DNA from: Mya arenaria
Lineage: Eukaryota > Mollusca > Bivalvia > Myida > Myidae
Assembly: GCF_026914265.1 (NCBI RefSeq)
Contig: NC_069124.1
Location: forward strand, 22,506,592 to 22,570,591
Length of the DNA: 64,000 nt
Direction of reading: 5' to 3'
Position 1 is the first letter of the stretch. Each line of letters begins with the position of its first letter. The notes under the pieces were generated by a model. That model searched no databases. It was given only the letters and a program-made list of their open reading frames with translations, and had not been told where the DNA came from. The position numbers and the translations under genes were made by a program. Positions 34,221 through 49,200 of this stretch are shown here, piece after piece.

Positions 34221-37200
34221 GTAAGATTTGCGAACATATAGATGCGTTTTGGGTGAAAAATTGACCTGTTTACGACAGTTGCCAACGCAGTGAAAAGTCG
34301 GTCGTGTTCGAACCTGACACTGCAATGCATGTGTCTTTTGCTTAAACTTAAATAAATTGTGTTACTTAAAGACACTGTTTTCGTATGTTTTATATTGTCG
34401 AAAAGCTGATGAAATAACCAAATATCATATCCAATAACACCTCATTTTTGAACATCTTACATATCTTTCCTCTAACTTCATGATGTCTAGATTTCTAAAT
34501 TAAATCCATTTTAAACTGTAGATGGCACATCTAATATTGTCAACTCTTTTTCATTGCTACTTATTATCAGGGGTGTAGAAATGGGCCGGGAGCCGGTAAA
34601 ATAACCCGGTTGCTTTAGCATCTCCACCCGGCTAATTTCCCCACATCAACAAAAATAAAATCTGTTATTTTTTGTCATGTCTGTTCTGTTTACATCCGTT
34701 TAAAACCTTGATTGTTGGTATTGTTAATTTTGCTTTCCGCGCGTTCCGACTACAATACAGCATTAGCTCGATACGTGACGTCATTAGTCGCATCCCCCTC
34801 TGGGATGCTTTTCAAGTATTAGTTTTGGGTTTCCCAGTGTTCCGAATACAATAACATTAGCTCGATACATGACCTTATTAGTCGCATCCCCTGTGCGGAT
34901 GTTTTGAAATTAATGATTTGCGAAGCAATGGAGGGTGAAATAAAAAAAAATTCCAGACACAAAAAAGCGTAGTATTTAGAATGCAACATGAGCGTGTCTG
35001 GCCTTCTGTTAGTCCTATTACCATTTACGCAACAGTAAATTTTATATACGCGTGTTAAACTTAACCAGGTGTAAACAAAATGAACAAGCTTGTGGTGATG
35101 TCACTGCTAAAAATAATCCATTATTTTGATGAATTTTACATGTACGTTGGGTGAAATTTAGTACGCTTTAAATGTCACAAAGTGTCCAGATATTTCTTTT
35201 GGTTATTAAAATGGAATAAGTTAGCTGCAGGTGAAATATCTAAAACTACAGAAAATGAAGTTAGATGTTCAATTTTCAGAGGTTAATAGTGATTCAGTGG
35301 CTGAAAGTAAATAATTGGTAGAGAAGAAATTGCATATATTATTAGAAGGGAATAGCTAGCAAATGTCAAGGCATGTGGTCTGGAATGTTATAATATTATC
35401 CTGAATCTGAATTTGACAGTAGTTTGGTTCATTAGTTAGCCCTCACTGGTGGGTGGGGGGATAGTACTCAATTTCAGTATCATATTATAGTACATTTATG
35501 TTAAGGTTCCCTGTTACAAAATAAACATGCACCAGAAGACTAAAATGTTTGGTTAAAAAGGCTTAAATTCATCCCACAAGGGGCGTTGCCCCCTTGACCC
35601 TAACAGGGGGAGGACACCCAGACCCCCCGCCTACTTTTAGGTTATTCCCTGCTACTTGAATTAATTTCTACACCCCTGTATTATGATATTGATATTAATA
35701 GTCAACAGAAAAAAACAGTATGCAGTCTTCAATAAAGTTGAAAAAAACAACAATTTTTTTAAGACATTACAGTATTGAAACCCAGAGCACCAAATTTCTT
35801 AATTTGACAGTTATTTAAGTATATATTTTTTATGTTTAAAGTAATTTGATACAACTTTATTAGCTATATTTTACTTTTTTCAATAGCTTTACAACATTTT
35901 TTAACCTGATGTTTGTCCGTCATACACTCTACATTATGTTTCATATATATTTGCGTCACGGACACTACGGACCATGGACATTACGGACCAGACATTACGG
36001 ACCAGATTTAGGGACACTACAGACCAGATTTAGGGACACTACGGACCAGATTTAGGGACATTACGGACCATCTTCAGAAACTTACGGACCATCATTTATA
36101 ATGTTTTTTTTTAATTTATTCACTCATTGGTCTTAAATTTGTTAATAAATACTTGAATATTAGTGCTCAGTATGAAAATAATCTTTAATGTACTTGAAAA
36201 ATCCCAGGAAATTCCAATGTTAAACATCAATGTATTTTTAATAAAATATTATAATAATTTGAATAAAGTATAACCTTTAACTTTTTTACTTACGTTTGAA
36301 CAAGATCAACGAATTACACTCGACTGGTTTTTAATGTCAACATGCCATAACCTCATTTTCCGCTAAATCTGAGCCAAAATGATAAATGGCACTGTAACCT
36401 ACCAGTCGGATTGTGTATTGAGCCGTGGGTTCAGTGAAAGTGCGCCGTTACAATGGGTTTTCACACTTTTATGATTGCCAATTAAAGGTTGTCAGTATAA
36501 TGTTTGTTTCTTTTGTAATATACTGCCGATAATTACGGGTACAATTATAACTAATAAACACTAATTAAGGCAACAGAAATTGCCAGTTTTAAACATCAGT
36601 CTGCAAGAAATGCAACAAACACACATCGTTTATTTAATATATGCTCGATTTATTTTGGTAAATAAACTGTTTTGGAAAATATTTCTGCTCGAATTATTTT
36701 GGGAAATAAACAGTTTTGGAAAATATTTCTTCTGTTGCTTTTAACTGATTTAACTGCCGATCTTTCAAATTTCGTTCATTATTGTTCACATAATTGTTAT
36801 AAATGGTCTTTAACACCTTTTGGAATTTCACAAGATTTTATATTGAACCATTGATCTATTCGAACTTCACGGGATTTTTCACAGTTTTATGGAAGATATA
36901 ACATCATACTGAGCACTCATATTCAAGTATTTATTAACAAATTAAAAATTAATGAGTGATTAATTTAAAAAAAAATGTGTTTAAATTATGGTCCGTAAGA
37001 TTCCGAAGATGGTCCGTAATGTCCCTAAATCTGGTCCGTAGTGTCCCTAAATCTGGTCCGTAATGTCTGGTCCGTAATGTCCATGGTCCGTAGTGTCCGT
37101 AATTCATATATTTTTTATGTAATATAAATGTATTAACATAAAAAGTATATTTGCAACATAGTGTTAATGTTGTGTGACACAATGGCCTTTAAATTGATTA

Positions 37201-40200
37201 CTGTTACAGGACCAAATCATTTCATTATTGCAAATAATCCTCGAATTAGATCCATGCATATAACCTACATGAAATTATCCCAAAAATATGAAAGGGAAAT
37301 TGTTTAATAATTGTCATTTGAATAACATGAATTTACATAATAATTTTCTTAAGATCAGTATCATTCTGAATACTGTGATATATAAAAAATTCTCAAAATC
37401 TTGTTTTAAATGGTAACATTTCCAAAAATTTCAAGTTGTAGATTTCCATTTTTTAAAATCTGATTCTGTAAACAATACTATGACACAAAATATTTAAGTA
37501 CAAAAAATCCTGATATTTAAGGTAAACAAATATTTAAAAAAGTGTAATCAATCAACTCTGGCCATTATATAAAAAATGCATTTGAATGCCATAAACAAAA
37601 CACTGTGCTTGTTCAATTTAGGTTTTCCATTCCATAGCAAATTTAAGCAGATTTGTTCATGGACCTATGGTCGTTTGCAAATACTTAGTATGTGTTAATT
37701 GTGAAAAAATACTATTTTACATTAATTCCTTACTTCTTTTCTAGGATGCTGGTCCCAGTTCAGACAGTAATTGAACAGATGGGTGTAGATGTACTGTCTC
37801 TTCGGGATGAGAAAGGTCATACTCCAGCACACTGGGCGTGTCTGGGTGGCCATGCCACTATTCTTCGCTATCTCATAGAACACAAAGCGCCAGTGAATGA
37901 ACCTAGTAACAATGACCTTGGAGCAAGGCCTATTCATTGGGCTTGTGTGAATGGTCATATAGCGATAGTGGATATCTTGGTTCAGGCTGGTGTTGGTCTG
38001 GATGTGACGGACAATAAGGGTTGTACGTGTCTCCTAGTTGCGGCCCAATATGGGCAGACCATGCTGGCAGGGTATTTGATGGGGAAGGGCGCCCGGCTTC
38101 AGATGGTGGACAGAGATGGGGACACAGCCCTACATTGGGCGGCATTTAAAGGTTAGGGGTTGTTCTATTGAAATGAATTTAAATTTAGTAGAATTTATCT
38201 CTCGTGCAAAACTTACCAAGATGTGTTTCTTTCTGTTCTTTGAGAATGAAATTATGTTTGCAAATGGAAAAAACAAAACTGTATAAAGTCTCATTTAAAT
38301 GTATATGAGTTCTATATACATACTATTTAATTTGTCCTTAATGTTGCATGTTAATTTTCATTAATATAGCATTTCAAGCTTCCATTTTTTTAGACCAACT
38401 ATGTCTAAGGACATTTACAAGGGGATAAACATATGATCAAATATTGTCAGGAATCAATTGATGATGATTGAAGTCGTGATAATCAATTGCATTATATCTG
38501 AATTGATTATCCCTATTGGCTGTATTCCCTAAAAGTAGAAAAAATATGGGAGAACAACCGTATTTATTAATAATTTTGTATTCAGCTAGGAAAGAAAGCT
38601 AATTATTAAATAACTCCTTTAAAGTAACAAATATACAGTTAAAGAATTTCCTTTCATGTGCATTCTTTGTTTATTTAACATGTAAGCACAGGCTTCTAAT
38701 TCTTTCAAACCACTTGAGTTTTAACATTTTTATGTTATTTTATTTAGATTTCATTACATAGTCGAACATTTATCGAAATGACTTGACCAATCATTGCCTA
38801 TGATTGATTTCTGATTTTATACCAATTTAAATCCCTGTTTTAATCCCTCCCTCTATTTTTTAAAGGAAAAGCTGAATTGATGAGGCTCCTGATATATTCC
38901 GGCTTCAATTCACGTCAAAAAGACAACTTTGGACAGACACCCCTTCATTTAGCCTGTATCAATGGAGATCTGAATAGTGTAAAGGAACTATGTGAACAGG
39001 TAAGTTTCAACTCTCAGACTTGTGGGGCTGTTTGTTCAGAACTTGGTAAACAATATCATCTTAAATATGAAATAGTTCATGAATTTGTTATTTTTTTTTT
39101 AATAAAACAAGCACAGCTGAAACAGTTGTATCACAATTTAAAAAAATCATCACAAGTGTGTCCATGGAGTTTCCATTGTGGTAGAGGTTTGTAAGCAACA
39201 ATGTTGCCTTCAACAATGCTGTTAAATTTAACAAAGGTAGGAACAATTCTTGGATGACTTTATTAGTAAAATACTTCATTCGTGTTTCCTGACCTAGTTG
39301 TCATAGTCCTTGTAAGGTCAGTTTCGAAATAAAGTTAGCTTCTAGCGCTTGGGAGATATTTATTTGCCATCTTTTTAGCAGAATACTGTTGAAATCTCTT
39401 TTTCTGTAAAAGACTTTTTATACATTTATCTATTATACACATTCATTACAGTAGTTGCTCTCCTTAACTGTAATTAGTAAAAGTACCTTAAGGTCATTAA
39501 GTATTACACTACAGAAGATGGTCTTAAGTTAGAATTGGATCATTTCCTGAACTGTTTAATTCCATAAGTAGACTGTACTAGGGCAAATGTATACTTTTTA
39601 ATTAAAATTCACGTTCTTAAGTTTCAAAAACAAAGAACATCTTTTTTAAGCATGAGTTTGTTTAAGAATGATAGTGTTTCAATAATATTAATGTACACTT
39701 ATGTTTAAATAGACTATAGTGATCTTTTTCAGAATATGATTCTGGACCAGAATAATTATCATTCACCTTTCACACATGTGTAGTCAAGGTCGTGTTGATA
39801 ACAATGTCAATTACAATTCTAATTAATGATGCATTACAGGATGGAGTTGACATTGGGTTGCCTGACAAGAATGGAAAAACACCTCTCATGTTGGCATCTG
39901 GTCGCAAACATACAGCTGTTGTGGACTACCTGAAAGCAGAACTCAAACAGAAAAATAGCTTCTTACCTAAAATAGACTTTTGGTAAAAGTGATTGATTTT
40001 ATTTTATCAAAAAGGGCATCAATAGTCATATTATGAGTAACTTGCGCACATAAATTGAAATTGCTTTGCTGATAAATTGCTATAAAGTTATATCAGTGTG
40101 TGTATACCATCATTGAAAATGATGAAGAAATAGTAATCTTTATTTAAAGTCTTCATTTGAAGCAAAATGTTGCCTTCCGATGTAGCATTTAGGATGTATT

Positions 40201-43200
40201 TTATCATGTGGTTACACACACTGTATATGTACACAAAACTATGTTTGTGACCCTTTTTGCTTTAATAGGGTCCAAAGTAAATAAATCAAGCCCAATCAAT
40301 GCATTCAAGCACGTTTAGAAATTAATTACAAATTGGATGGACATGTATTGTACTCTTTAAACTTAAAAAAAGTGGTGGAAACCAGTTAGTCATCAGGTAC
40401 ATGTACAATATATCATGTGTCTTTACTTTTAAGATAACGTGACAGACTTCTGAACATCCTTTGTTTTTCTTTCAGGTCAATAGTGTTTGGTCCCCCTGGT
40501 AACAGTAAGGGTCCTCTCCTCTTCTTCTTTGTTAACGTGTTATGCTGGGGCTATCCCATGTATATTATAAAGGTAAGTCACAAAAATTCAGATACACAAA
40601 TATTTAACTTTAATAGAAATTTGTTGCTTTTATGACGTTAACATCGGTTTTTTAAAAAAAACAATCCTTGACTTTATGTCCTGTATTTTCTTTAAAAATG
40701 TAGTCGCAGTCTGGCTTATTGAAAAACAATTGTTAATTCAAAATTGTGTGTAACCTCAGTTCAGTATAAGATAAAAAATAAATAGATTCTGGGGCCATAT
40801 TACAAAAGCATCTTAGGTTAAAATTTTACCTTTTTCTTAAATTCAACAATTTTCTTAACTGTTTTACTTCACATGTAGAAAGTGTTATGTCTAGTTTATA
40901 TTCTGCAATTAAAGTATGGACACTTTAATTTTTAAAAATGAAAATTCCATTTTAAAGAATTAGATTTTTGAAGAAATATAACAATTCCAATTTTACACTT
41001 AAGTTTAAATATGCTCAAAAAATAATATGATGCTTCTGTAATACAGACCCTGAGCTTGTTTTGCCATTTTACTTGTGATTGTTTATAGGGAGTATTAGGT
41101 TCAGAAATATACTATATACAATCACATTTCTCCTTTTTGCCAAAACAGTGCTATTTTCCCCCTTTCAAAGCCCCCTGTCCACATTCCCTTAAAATGGGGG
41201 GGGGGGGAAACTCATTGTAGACTGAAATCAGGGTTGAGAGCTATCAATTTCAGACGGCAGTCAAAGCTTTGTTTTTTGGCTTTATATTTGCAATAAATGA
41301 TATTAAAAAGTAACTTGAAATTAATAAATGGCTTTAAAAATAAATGCACCAGGATTCTTAGTCCCTTAATTCTGCAAAGGGACTGCATCCATCACAATGG
41401 CAATCAAAGTTTATTTTCAGGATCGAAACTTTGGATCGATTATCATCCCAGTTGTATTAAGAACGCTTAGAAAACAAGCTGCAAGAAAATAAATTAATGA
41501 AAAAAGTGAAAAGAAGATAATTGTGTTGGTTTTGATTTTTTTCAGTGCCTGCCATACACCTGGTATGACCTTCAGTTCCTGCATATCCTCTTCTTCTGCA
41601 CCAACGTGATTATGTGGTTCTGTCTATTCCACGCGAGCACCACCGACCCCGGGTATCTGCCGAGAAATATCCCCGAATATGACATGGCTATAAAACAGGT
41701 AGATTATGATCAGGTACTAACAGTTTTTGGTTTCGATGCTTGTGCATATAACCAGATCCATGCTTGCATATTTCAACATCCAGGGCTATACATTGAATGT
41801 ATAAAATGCCTTCCTATTATGCAACAGAGTTCCCACAAAATAATCGTAATTTAAAAAAAGAGAGAATTTTTTGCGCTTGCCATAATTGTCAAGGGAGATC
41901 ATACTGAAGAAGAGTGTAACGTACTGTGGTAATGTGGCGCTTGGTTTAGCAAACCATTTCATTTGGATGGTAATGAATACTACTGTTTTTATTGAAAGAT
42001 CTCTCCCGATCGTAATGTCTTCTGCAAGTAAACAAGCAACATGTTTTGTCAAGTTCATGTTTTATCATGAGGATGGCAATTAAACTAAACTAAAGATTAG
42101 CAAGTCTCCTCTCAGAACAATAATTAAATCAGCTGATTTTTACTTACAATTGAAACGTGTGTTCATTTTCTTAGGCTGTAGATGATATGTCATAATATGT
42201 TCAAGAAATGGCATGTTAATTGTTAAAAAAGAGAAAAAAAATCATTGAGAAAGTTGACCTTGAACTTATGTGGCCAGTAGAGTGGGAACCCTGTGGCAAG
42301 TACATTAAAATTGAGATTTACTTGACCAAACATTAACATAAACTCATTGCTGGCGTCAGGTAGGTTGGTAAGCATTAATGTCGAGCCCTGATTATGAAAA
42401 TGTGTGTGCCTGTTTTGTATGCTTGATGCTTGATTAATTGATGTTGTACTTGTTGATACGGAGACAAACATCTTACGCTGTGTTAATTTTGTGTATGCTT
42501 TGAACCTATGAATTAATTGATACTTTCATGTTCAAGCTTCTTATTATAGATAGGTTTAAAAAGTGTGTACGTACAGTGTTCGGCACTAACGGGGTCCCGG
42601 GATCCCGAGGTCACCAATTTTTCGGGAGGAACACCTGAACTTCAAAGTCCGGTATTCCGTCGGGACACTTAAATTTTGACAGATAAATCTAAATATCAAT
42701 AAATAAATAGCGTTTCATGAATTAATTACCTAAATTTGGGTCCCCCTAACTTTCTTGACAGTGCATGTAAAAAAGATATTAATATTAATACGTCGCACAC
42801 ACTAAAACGAAAGTATGGCTGACCTTTTCACTATAATTACGTCATGAATCTATAAATAAACAGGTCATTTCACAGTGCGCATGCGGTTTAAGCTTCCGCT
42901 TTGTTGTTTACATTATCAACAAGGTCAGAGGTGACGGACTTTTATAATCGGTACAATGATTATGGTGAACTAGTTTGCTCATGTGTCAGAACCGCCCAAA
43001 AAGATGCCAAAACTGCTGACTTTGATGCCTTAATGATGCGACCATCGAGTTGTTACAGTAACATTTACGGCACAAAAGACTGGCATCCTACGGAACTAGT
43101 TTACTGGGAAGCCATCCTACTATTCAGCATTCTTTGTTTTATGCCATGATCAAAACATTATAGAAATAAAATTCCCAAAGTTTTATATTAAAATTTATGA

Positions 43201-46200
43201 CATTTTGGCGCGAAAATAAACATACACTATTTTCCAGTTGTCTGCTCTTGCAGTTTGCACTACACTTGTTGGGCAGTCTGATTGATTCACAAGCAAGATG
43301 TAATATTCCTACTGTTTTTCAATCAAAAGCAATGACATCTGACAAGACCCTGAACCTTGGCATTTTTAATGCTTATTTTCCGAAAATCTAAAAATAGTAA
43401 CAACATCAAGTTTTTGTTTACATTGTACCCATTGTGTGACTTAGACATTCTACCACTTTTGAACCCAATCTACCGACTTAAGACCCAAATCTTCCTCTCT
43501 GCCATTGCCAGAGGTTCACATGGGTGACATTGTGCTATAACTAACTTATCATTGCATGCTGTTGAAAACATGTATAATATGGTGTAAACTGGAATTACAA
43601 ATTGAAAAGTAAAAGGCACTGGATTTGTATGTTCAATTTAATATTGAAACAGGCTCATTAATGAAAAAAATGGAAAAAATGGAAGGGACTCTTAATTTCA
43701 GGAAGGGACACCTGATTTCAGATGTTGATGTCCCTTCGGGATCCCTTGGGAAAATGGTTAGTGTCGACCCCTGACGTACAACAATTTATAATACGCTTAT
43801 CCATGAAAATACTGGATGCTGTACTGACAGATCAGTATCTGGTATCATGCCATCACTGTTTTTTGATTGCTACCTTTTGCCCACTACAGTTTTTGTAAAT
43901 TTTTACTGATTTTATTGATGAATTGATAATAGAAATTTGACAGCAACATACTGTATCATTAAAGAATCCTTTTTGGAAATTATTCAACTGCTTAATTTTT
44001 TTAATATTTAAGAAAATGATAAAATTCAATGACGTTATTTCCGGAATGGAAATGGAAATGGAATGGAAATGTCAAACAGATCTCTGAGTGCAGTTACTTT
44101 TGCTACAACTACAGTTCATTAAAACAAGTAAATAAACAAATAATGCATATAATAAAAAGTATATTATGATAGGGAGCTTTACTGACAAGCTGTATCATGT
44201 CTTGTTTGGTGTATTAATATGCATCTATCGAGACCGATGCATGGTTTGTACATGTATTAATTAAATGTATGTAATCATGTTTGTAAGGAAATACAGATAA
44301 GAAAGTAAATGAAGCTTATGTATTGCGCAAATTTGTCACTACTTTAAGAGTCGAGAGATTGGATAAAAACAATAGTGTAATAATACTAGGGTTTTAGCTA
44401 TAAAAGAGTTATGGAAGTGTGCTGCACCATGTCTTTTTTGGTAACACCCATCTGTCTTCATAGAGACCAACATGTGCACTCTTCTGCCCTCAAAGAATTC
44501 AATACTGAATTATATTTCTGTCATATTGCTTAAAACTCATAATTTGATTATACATACTTTACAAAATTTACATATTTGGCATTTGCCAACAAATATTACT
44601 TCATTTGATCACAATTCCTTTTGGTCTTATTAAAAATATTCCAGGTGTACAAAGCCTGAAACAATGTGCCTCCCTTATTTTCTCCCTTACCAGCCTGTCC
44701 CTCTTCTGCAGCACCCTGTCCCTTTTAAAACCTGGCTAAAACCCTAAATACTAAAGAAAGGTTGATAAATTTGTATAAGTCATACCTGTAATAGTTCACT
44801 TCATTTGCTGTCTATTTTATTAGAATAAGCTAAGGAAAAAGGGGAAGGTAGGTTTCTGAGGGATATAACTTATGTTTGCATGCTGTATGGTATCATGTAT
44901 ATATGTGCATTTAACAATTCTGGAGCATTTGTTTTGCTATTGAAGTCAGATTTTATGCTTTTAACAAGGTAACTTAATAATTTACAGATTTACATAGGTT
45001 GCAGAGTTTTTTTGTTTTACATAATTAGATATCAGTGTTGTTTCTTCCTGACTGAACTTCCGCCCCATTCACAACGCTTCAACAAACATTTTTTTATGTT
45101 TTGAATTTATTTATAAATAAAATGTTTGAACCCTAGGTGTATGGATAAGTTTTTGTTTTTTTAAACACACAAATTTTATCACTTTTTTCTTTTCTGTGTA
45201 TTTTTCAAAGCATTCTTAGTAGGCAAAATTATGAAATCCCAATTTTATTCAAAATGATGCATTCTTTCTGATCAAAAGGCCCATTTCTGAAATGGTGAAG
45301 AAACCAACAGGATATGTTATCCATCATAATAAATTATACAGAATAGCTACATAATGAACACTTGAAAAACATTTGTATCATTTTAATAAAGATTTAAGTG
45401 CAAACATAAAATCTGGCTCCAGGCTGTCCAGCATTATCTGGTCTCTTGTGTTACAAGATGGGTTTCGCTGTGTTGGATAAAGAACTTCACATGGACAAAA
45501 TTAACACCTGTTATGTTTATAATATTTGCATTTTATTATCTGTCTGAATTATTACTATGTAGAAAACATTATAAGTAAATAAAATATGTTTTATCTTAAA
45601 ATAAGAAAAAAAAAAGTCATATACGGATCATATCTTACAACTCATAAATGTCATCAGCGAAATAGAAAAAAAACTTCGAAAGGTTACAAACAGCTTAATT
45701 TTTTATATATATATTGAAATTTTGGATGCAATTTTTTTTTGTTTACCGGTACCACATTCATGGCTGAAATTTTACTGTATTTAAACAGAATTCAGATTTT
45801 TAGAAAAAAGACCTATCTAATGTATTGAGAAAATGGCATTTCAGTTTTCAAACACACTACTTTCAGAATTTTGAAACTTTTATCTATTCCTATCATCAGG
45901 TGGCACACTTTGACGAATGGAAGCAGGGCGACAACCCTCTAAGTCGTCTGTGTCACACATGTCGCACGGTAAAACCTCTCCGCTCAAAACACTGCAAGGT
46001 GTGTAACCGCTGTGTGAAGGTGTTTGACCATCACTGCCCCTATATCTACAACTGTGTGGGCGTGAATAACAGGTATGTGCTCGCATATTTCATAAATAAT
46101 GTGATGAATTTTTTAGCATGTTGACTTGTTAACTACATGTCTGGCAATTTTTTTATAATTTTTTTTAAACTATTCTTAGAATACAAGCTACATTTACAGT

Positions 46201-49200
46201 CAGTGAAATTGCAGATAGTCAATCATTTAGTACTAGGCCTAATCATTTATGATTTCAACTTTCGCTGGTGTTCAAATGTCTGCCGTCTGCCACTCATCCG
46301 ATACACAATCCTTGTGTCAGACTTTGCGTTGAAAATGTGTCAGCAAATGAGGTTGTATTCTAAGTCAGTAAGATGACCTGAATGAAATCTCAATGATTAA
46401 GAAGGGCTCGATTGCTTCACTCACTCTGCCCATTCTTAATCATTAAGATTTTAATTCATGTCATCTTACTATTCCATATTCATGTCCATTTGCTGGGTAG
46501 AGAAAGATGCCCATTTTAAAATGCCATGATATTGTTCATATACCCTTGCTGGGTATCAAATCTTTTAACAGAAACAGTTGGCTTATGATGCACTGTATAT
46601 AAAAACGATATGATAAATTGTGATGTTGCATGTATCAAAGAGCTGAAAAGAAAGCAGTATTTAGAATGCTTTCTAATATGCATGTTGCATTTTTGATAGA
46701 ATTATATTTTTAAAATGATGGATGGTAAATGGGTGCATGTCTGAACAATGGAATAAAAACATTTTGTACAGTTGCTTCGCAGAAATCAATCTGAATATTC
46801 ATGGATTAAATTCACTCTCTGATAGTACTTCTATACCTGTTACCCAACTTTTTCAAAGCTTTACACTTGTGTTATGTTCCTTGTTGCTCAAAGCATTTCT
46901 AAGGTTGTCGTAAACTTGAATGTTAGTTCTTGTTTCGAGGGTTTCCTTGTAAAGTGGGATGTATTTGTATGAGGAGGAAAATCCCAGCCAAGCTTTATGT
47001 TGTAGTTCTGTTCTGTTTGCTCTGCATGATTTGGTTTACCTTTCACAACTTATGTTTTTAATAATTTATATACCGGTATAGTGGAGGAATGATAATGTTT
47101 ACACTAACAGTGTATTTGTATGTTGCTACTGTTTGCAAATGAACTCAGCATTTCAATGTTGTAAAGTATTGAATCATTGTGGCCTTTTGCTCTGCTCTAA
47201 CCGATGTGAATTTTGAATTTATTGCAAAATCAATAGTCTTCACACATCAAAGAAAAAACGTTGACTGTTGTCAGCAATTTGGCATATTTTTATAATTATG
47301 TATCTCGTGGAACTACGGAAAAGGAGCACTCATTACCCAGAAAAGGAGCTCTACATGTACTATTAAATTGCATAGATTTAAATTATGCCTGCAAGGACTA
47401 TATGGTAACAAACAAGACTCTCTAAAGAGACTAATGAAACTGACTGTTGGCAGCCGCCATTGAGGCAATACAAATTAACTGTTTCTTTTCACAAATCAGC
47501 TGTTTCTTTTCGTGCAAATAGCATATCAAACGTCCTTTGTTTTACTGAAGGATGAGCATGGTTGGCTTAGTTTATTTGCAAACAGTGGTATGGTATGTTT
47601 ATATGCATGTTCCTTTGTCGTAATACATAGCTGCTTGTTTTGTAGCCACCTCATTACTTATATTTAGACGCACATACTTATTCAATCATATATGCACCTG
47701 TTAGTCATTATCTTATCATCTTGTCATTATCTTTCCATGGGTCAGATAGTTTAAGATTAAGCCCATTTCCAATTACAAAATAAACAATCATGCATAATTC
47801 CCAATTTCGACAATGTTTCATCCTTGAATTTTGATTTCAAATTAAAAGACTTCAGTCATATATTTTCAAATTATAGGTCCAAATAGTTTTTCCAAAAAAT
47901 AATAGAGAAGAGGCCTTCTTATTCACCAATTTACAGGATTCGTTGAATCCATGACTTGTACTCTGTTTTGACATCTCATTATAGGGTTTTTTAACAAAAA
48001 CAAACTTCAGAGAGTTTTCATACTGCTGTTTGAAGGCTGTTTCCCCTATCAAAAACGTGTTCATTTCCCCGAAATTATGATTTTTAATAAAGCCACTAAG
48101 CCAGACACTGTCTCCTTGAAGGAATAAAAAGACAATGATTATTTCTTTTAAAAAGGAACAAGACGTTCTTACAGTATTATAATTATATAAATAAAAGGGT
48201 GAAATTAAAAACATGTATATTATTTCCTGTTGCGTCGTTATTTATTTGTCATGATTTTATATTTTCCTTGTCTTAAAAAAATATCTTCCTTGTCTTAAAA
48301 TTTTTAGATTAAAACATCACTGAACAGTTCACTCCCAACCCACTGAGACTTGTGTACACTTGCATGTTTTCTTTGCCTTTCACTTTCTTTTAAAGCTGCA
48401 CTCTCACAGATTTACCGTTGTGACAACTTTTTTTTGTCTTTGAATGAGCCAATTTTTGCGTAAATTTCTGCAAACCAGTGTTTAAGGCTGCTGACAAAAA
48501 GTCAGATTTTCATATTTCCATTCGAAAATTTATGTTTTATTGCCAAAAGCGTTACTAACGGTTTAAGAAAAATGCATCAAACATCAATTTTTGACCTTAA
48601 ATAGTGAAGTCTGAGATATGATTTTTTGTCAGCAGTCTTATATCACTGGTTTCCATGATTTTTCGCACAAATTTGCTTGTTCCAAGACAAAATATAAACC
48701 AAGAAGTTGTCAAAACATCCAATCTGTGAGAGCGCAGCTTTAAAGCAATACTCTCTACATTTTGCAAAAGTTGATGTTCACTGATTTTTCTGTCTTTTTC
48801 GTTTGTTCTAACATGTAGCTACCACATAGAATCTGTTTGAAACTAGTATCACCCTTAATCTTGAAAAAGTCTGTGATACCTGACCATAGAAATTGTTAGA
48901 ATATGAAACAAAGCTAGAAATTGTCATCTTAAACCAGTGTTCCATATATGCATGGGAGTTGTGTCCATGCATATAGAATGTTATGCTTGGATGGAAAAAC
49001 AACAACCCCAAAATTACACCAATATATCCTTCAATGTTTTGTGTTTTTCGGTGCTTGCTTGAATAATTACCGTATGCATGAAAGAGGTTATAATTAACAA
49101 TATAAAAATGGGAGATATGCATCAGATATATTTTTCTATGGCATATCATGATTGCTTCAAACACAATAGTCTACATGTATGGTATGCGTGCATGAATAAG

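Noticed and set aside
42901-43149. 82-codon frame inside the intron 6 transposon
   Set aside because: Does not resemble a transposase; the element looks non-autonomous.
46137-46376. 79-codon frame after exon 7
   Set aside because: Intronic read without homology; exon 7 ends at a good donor at 46072.
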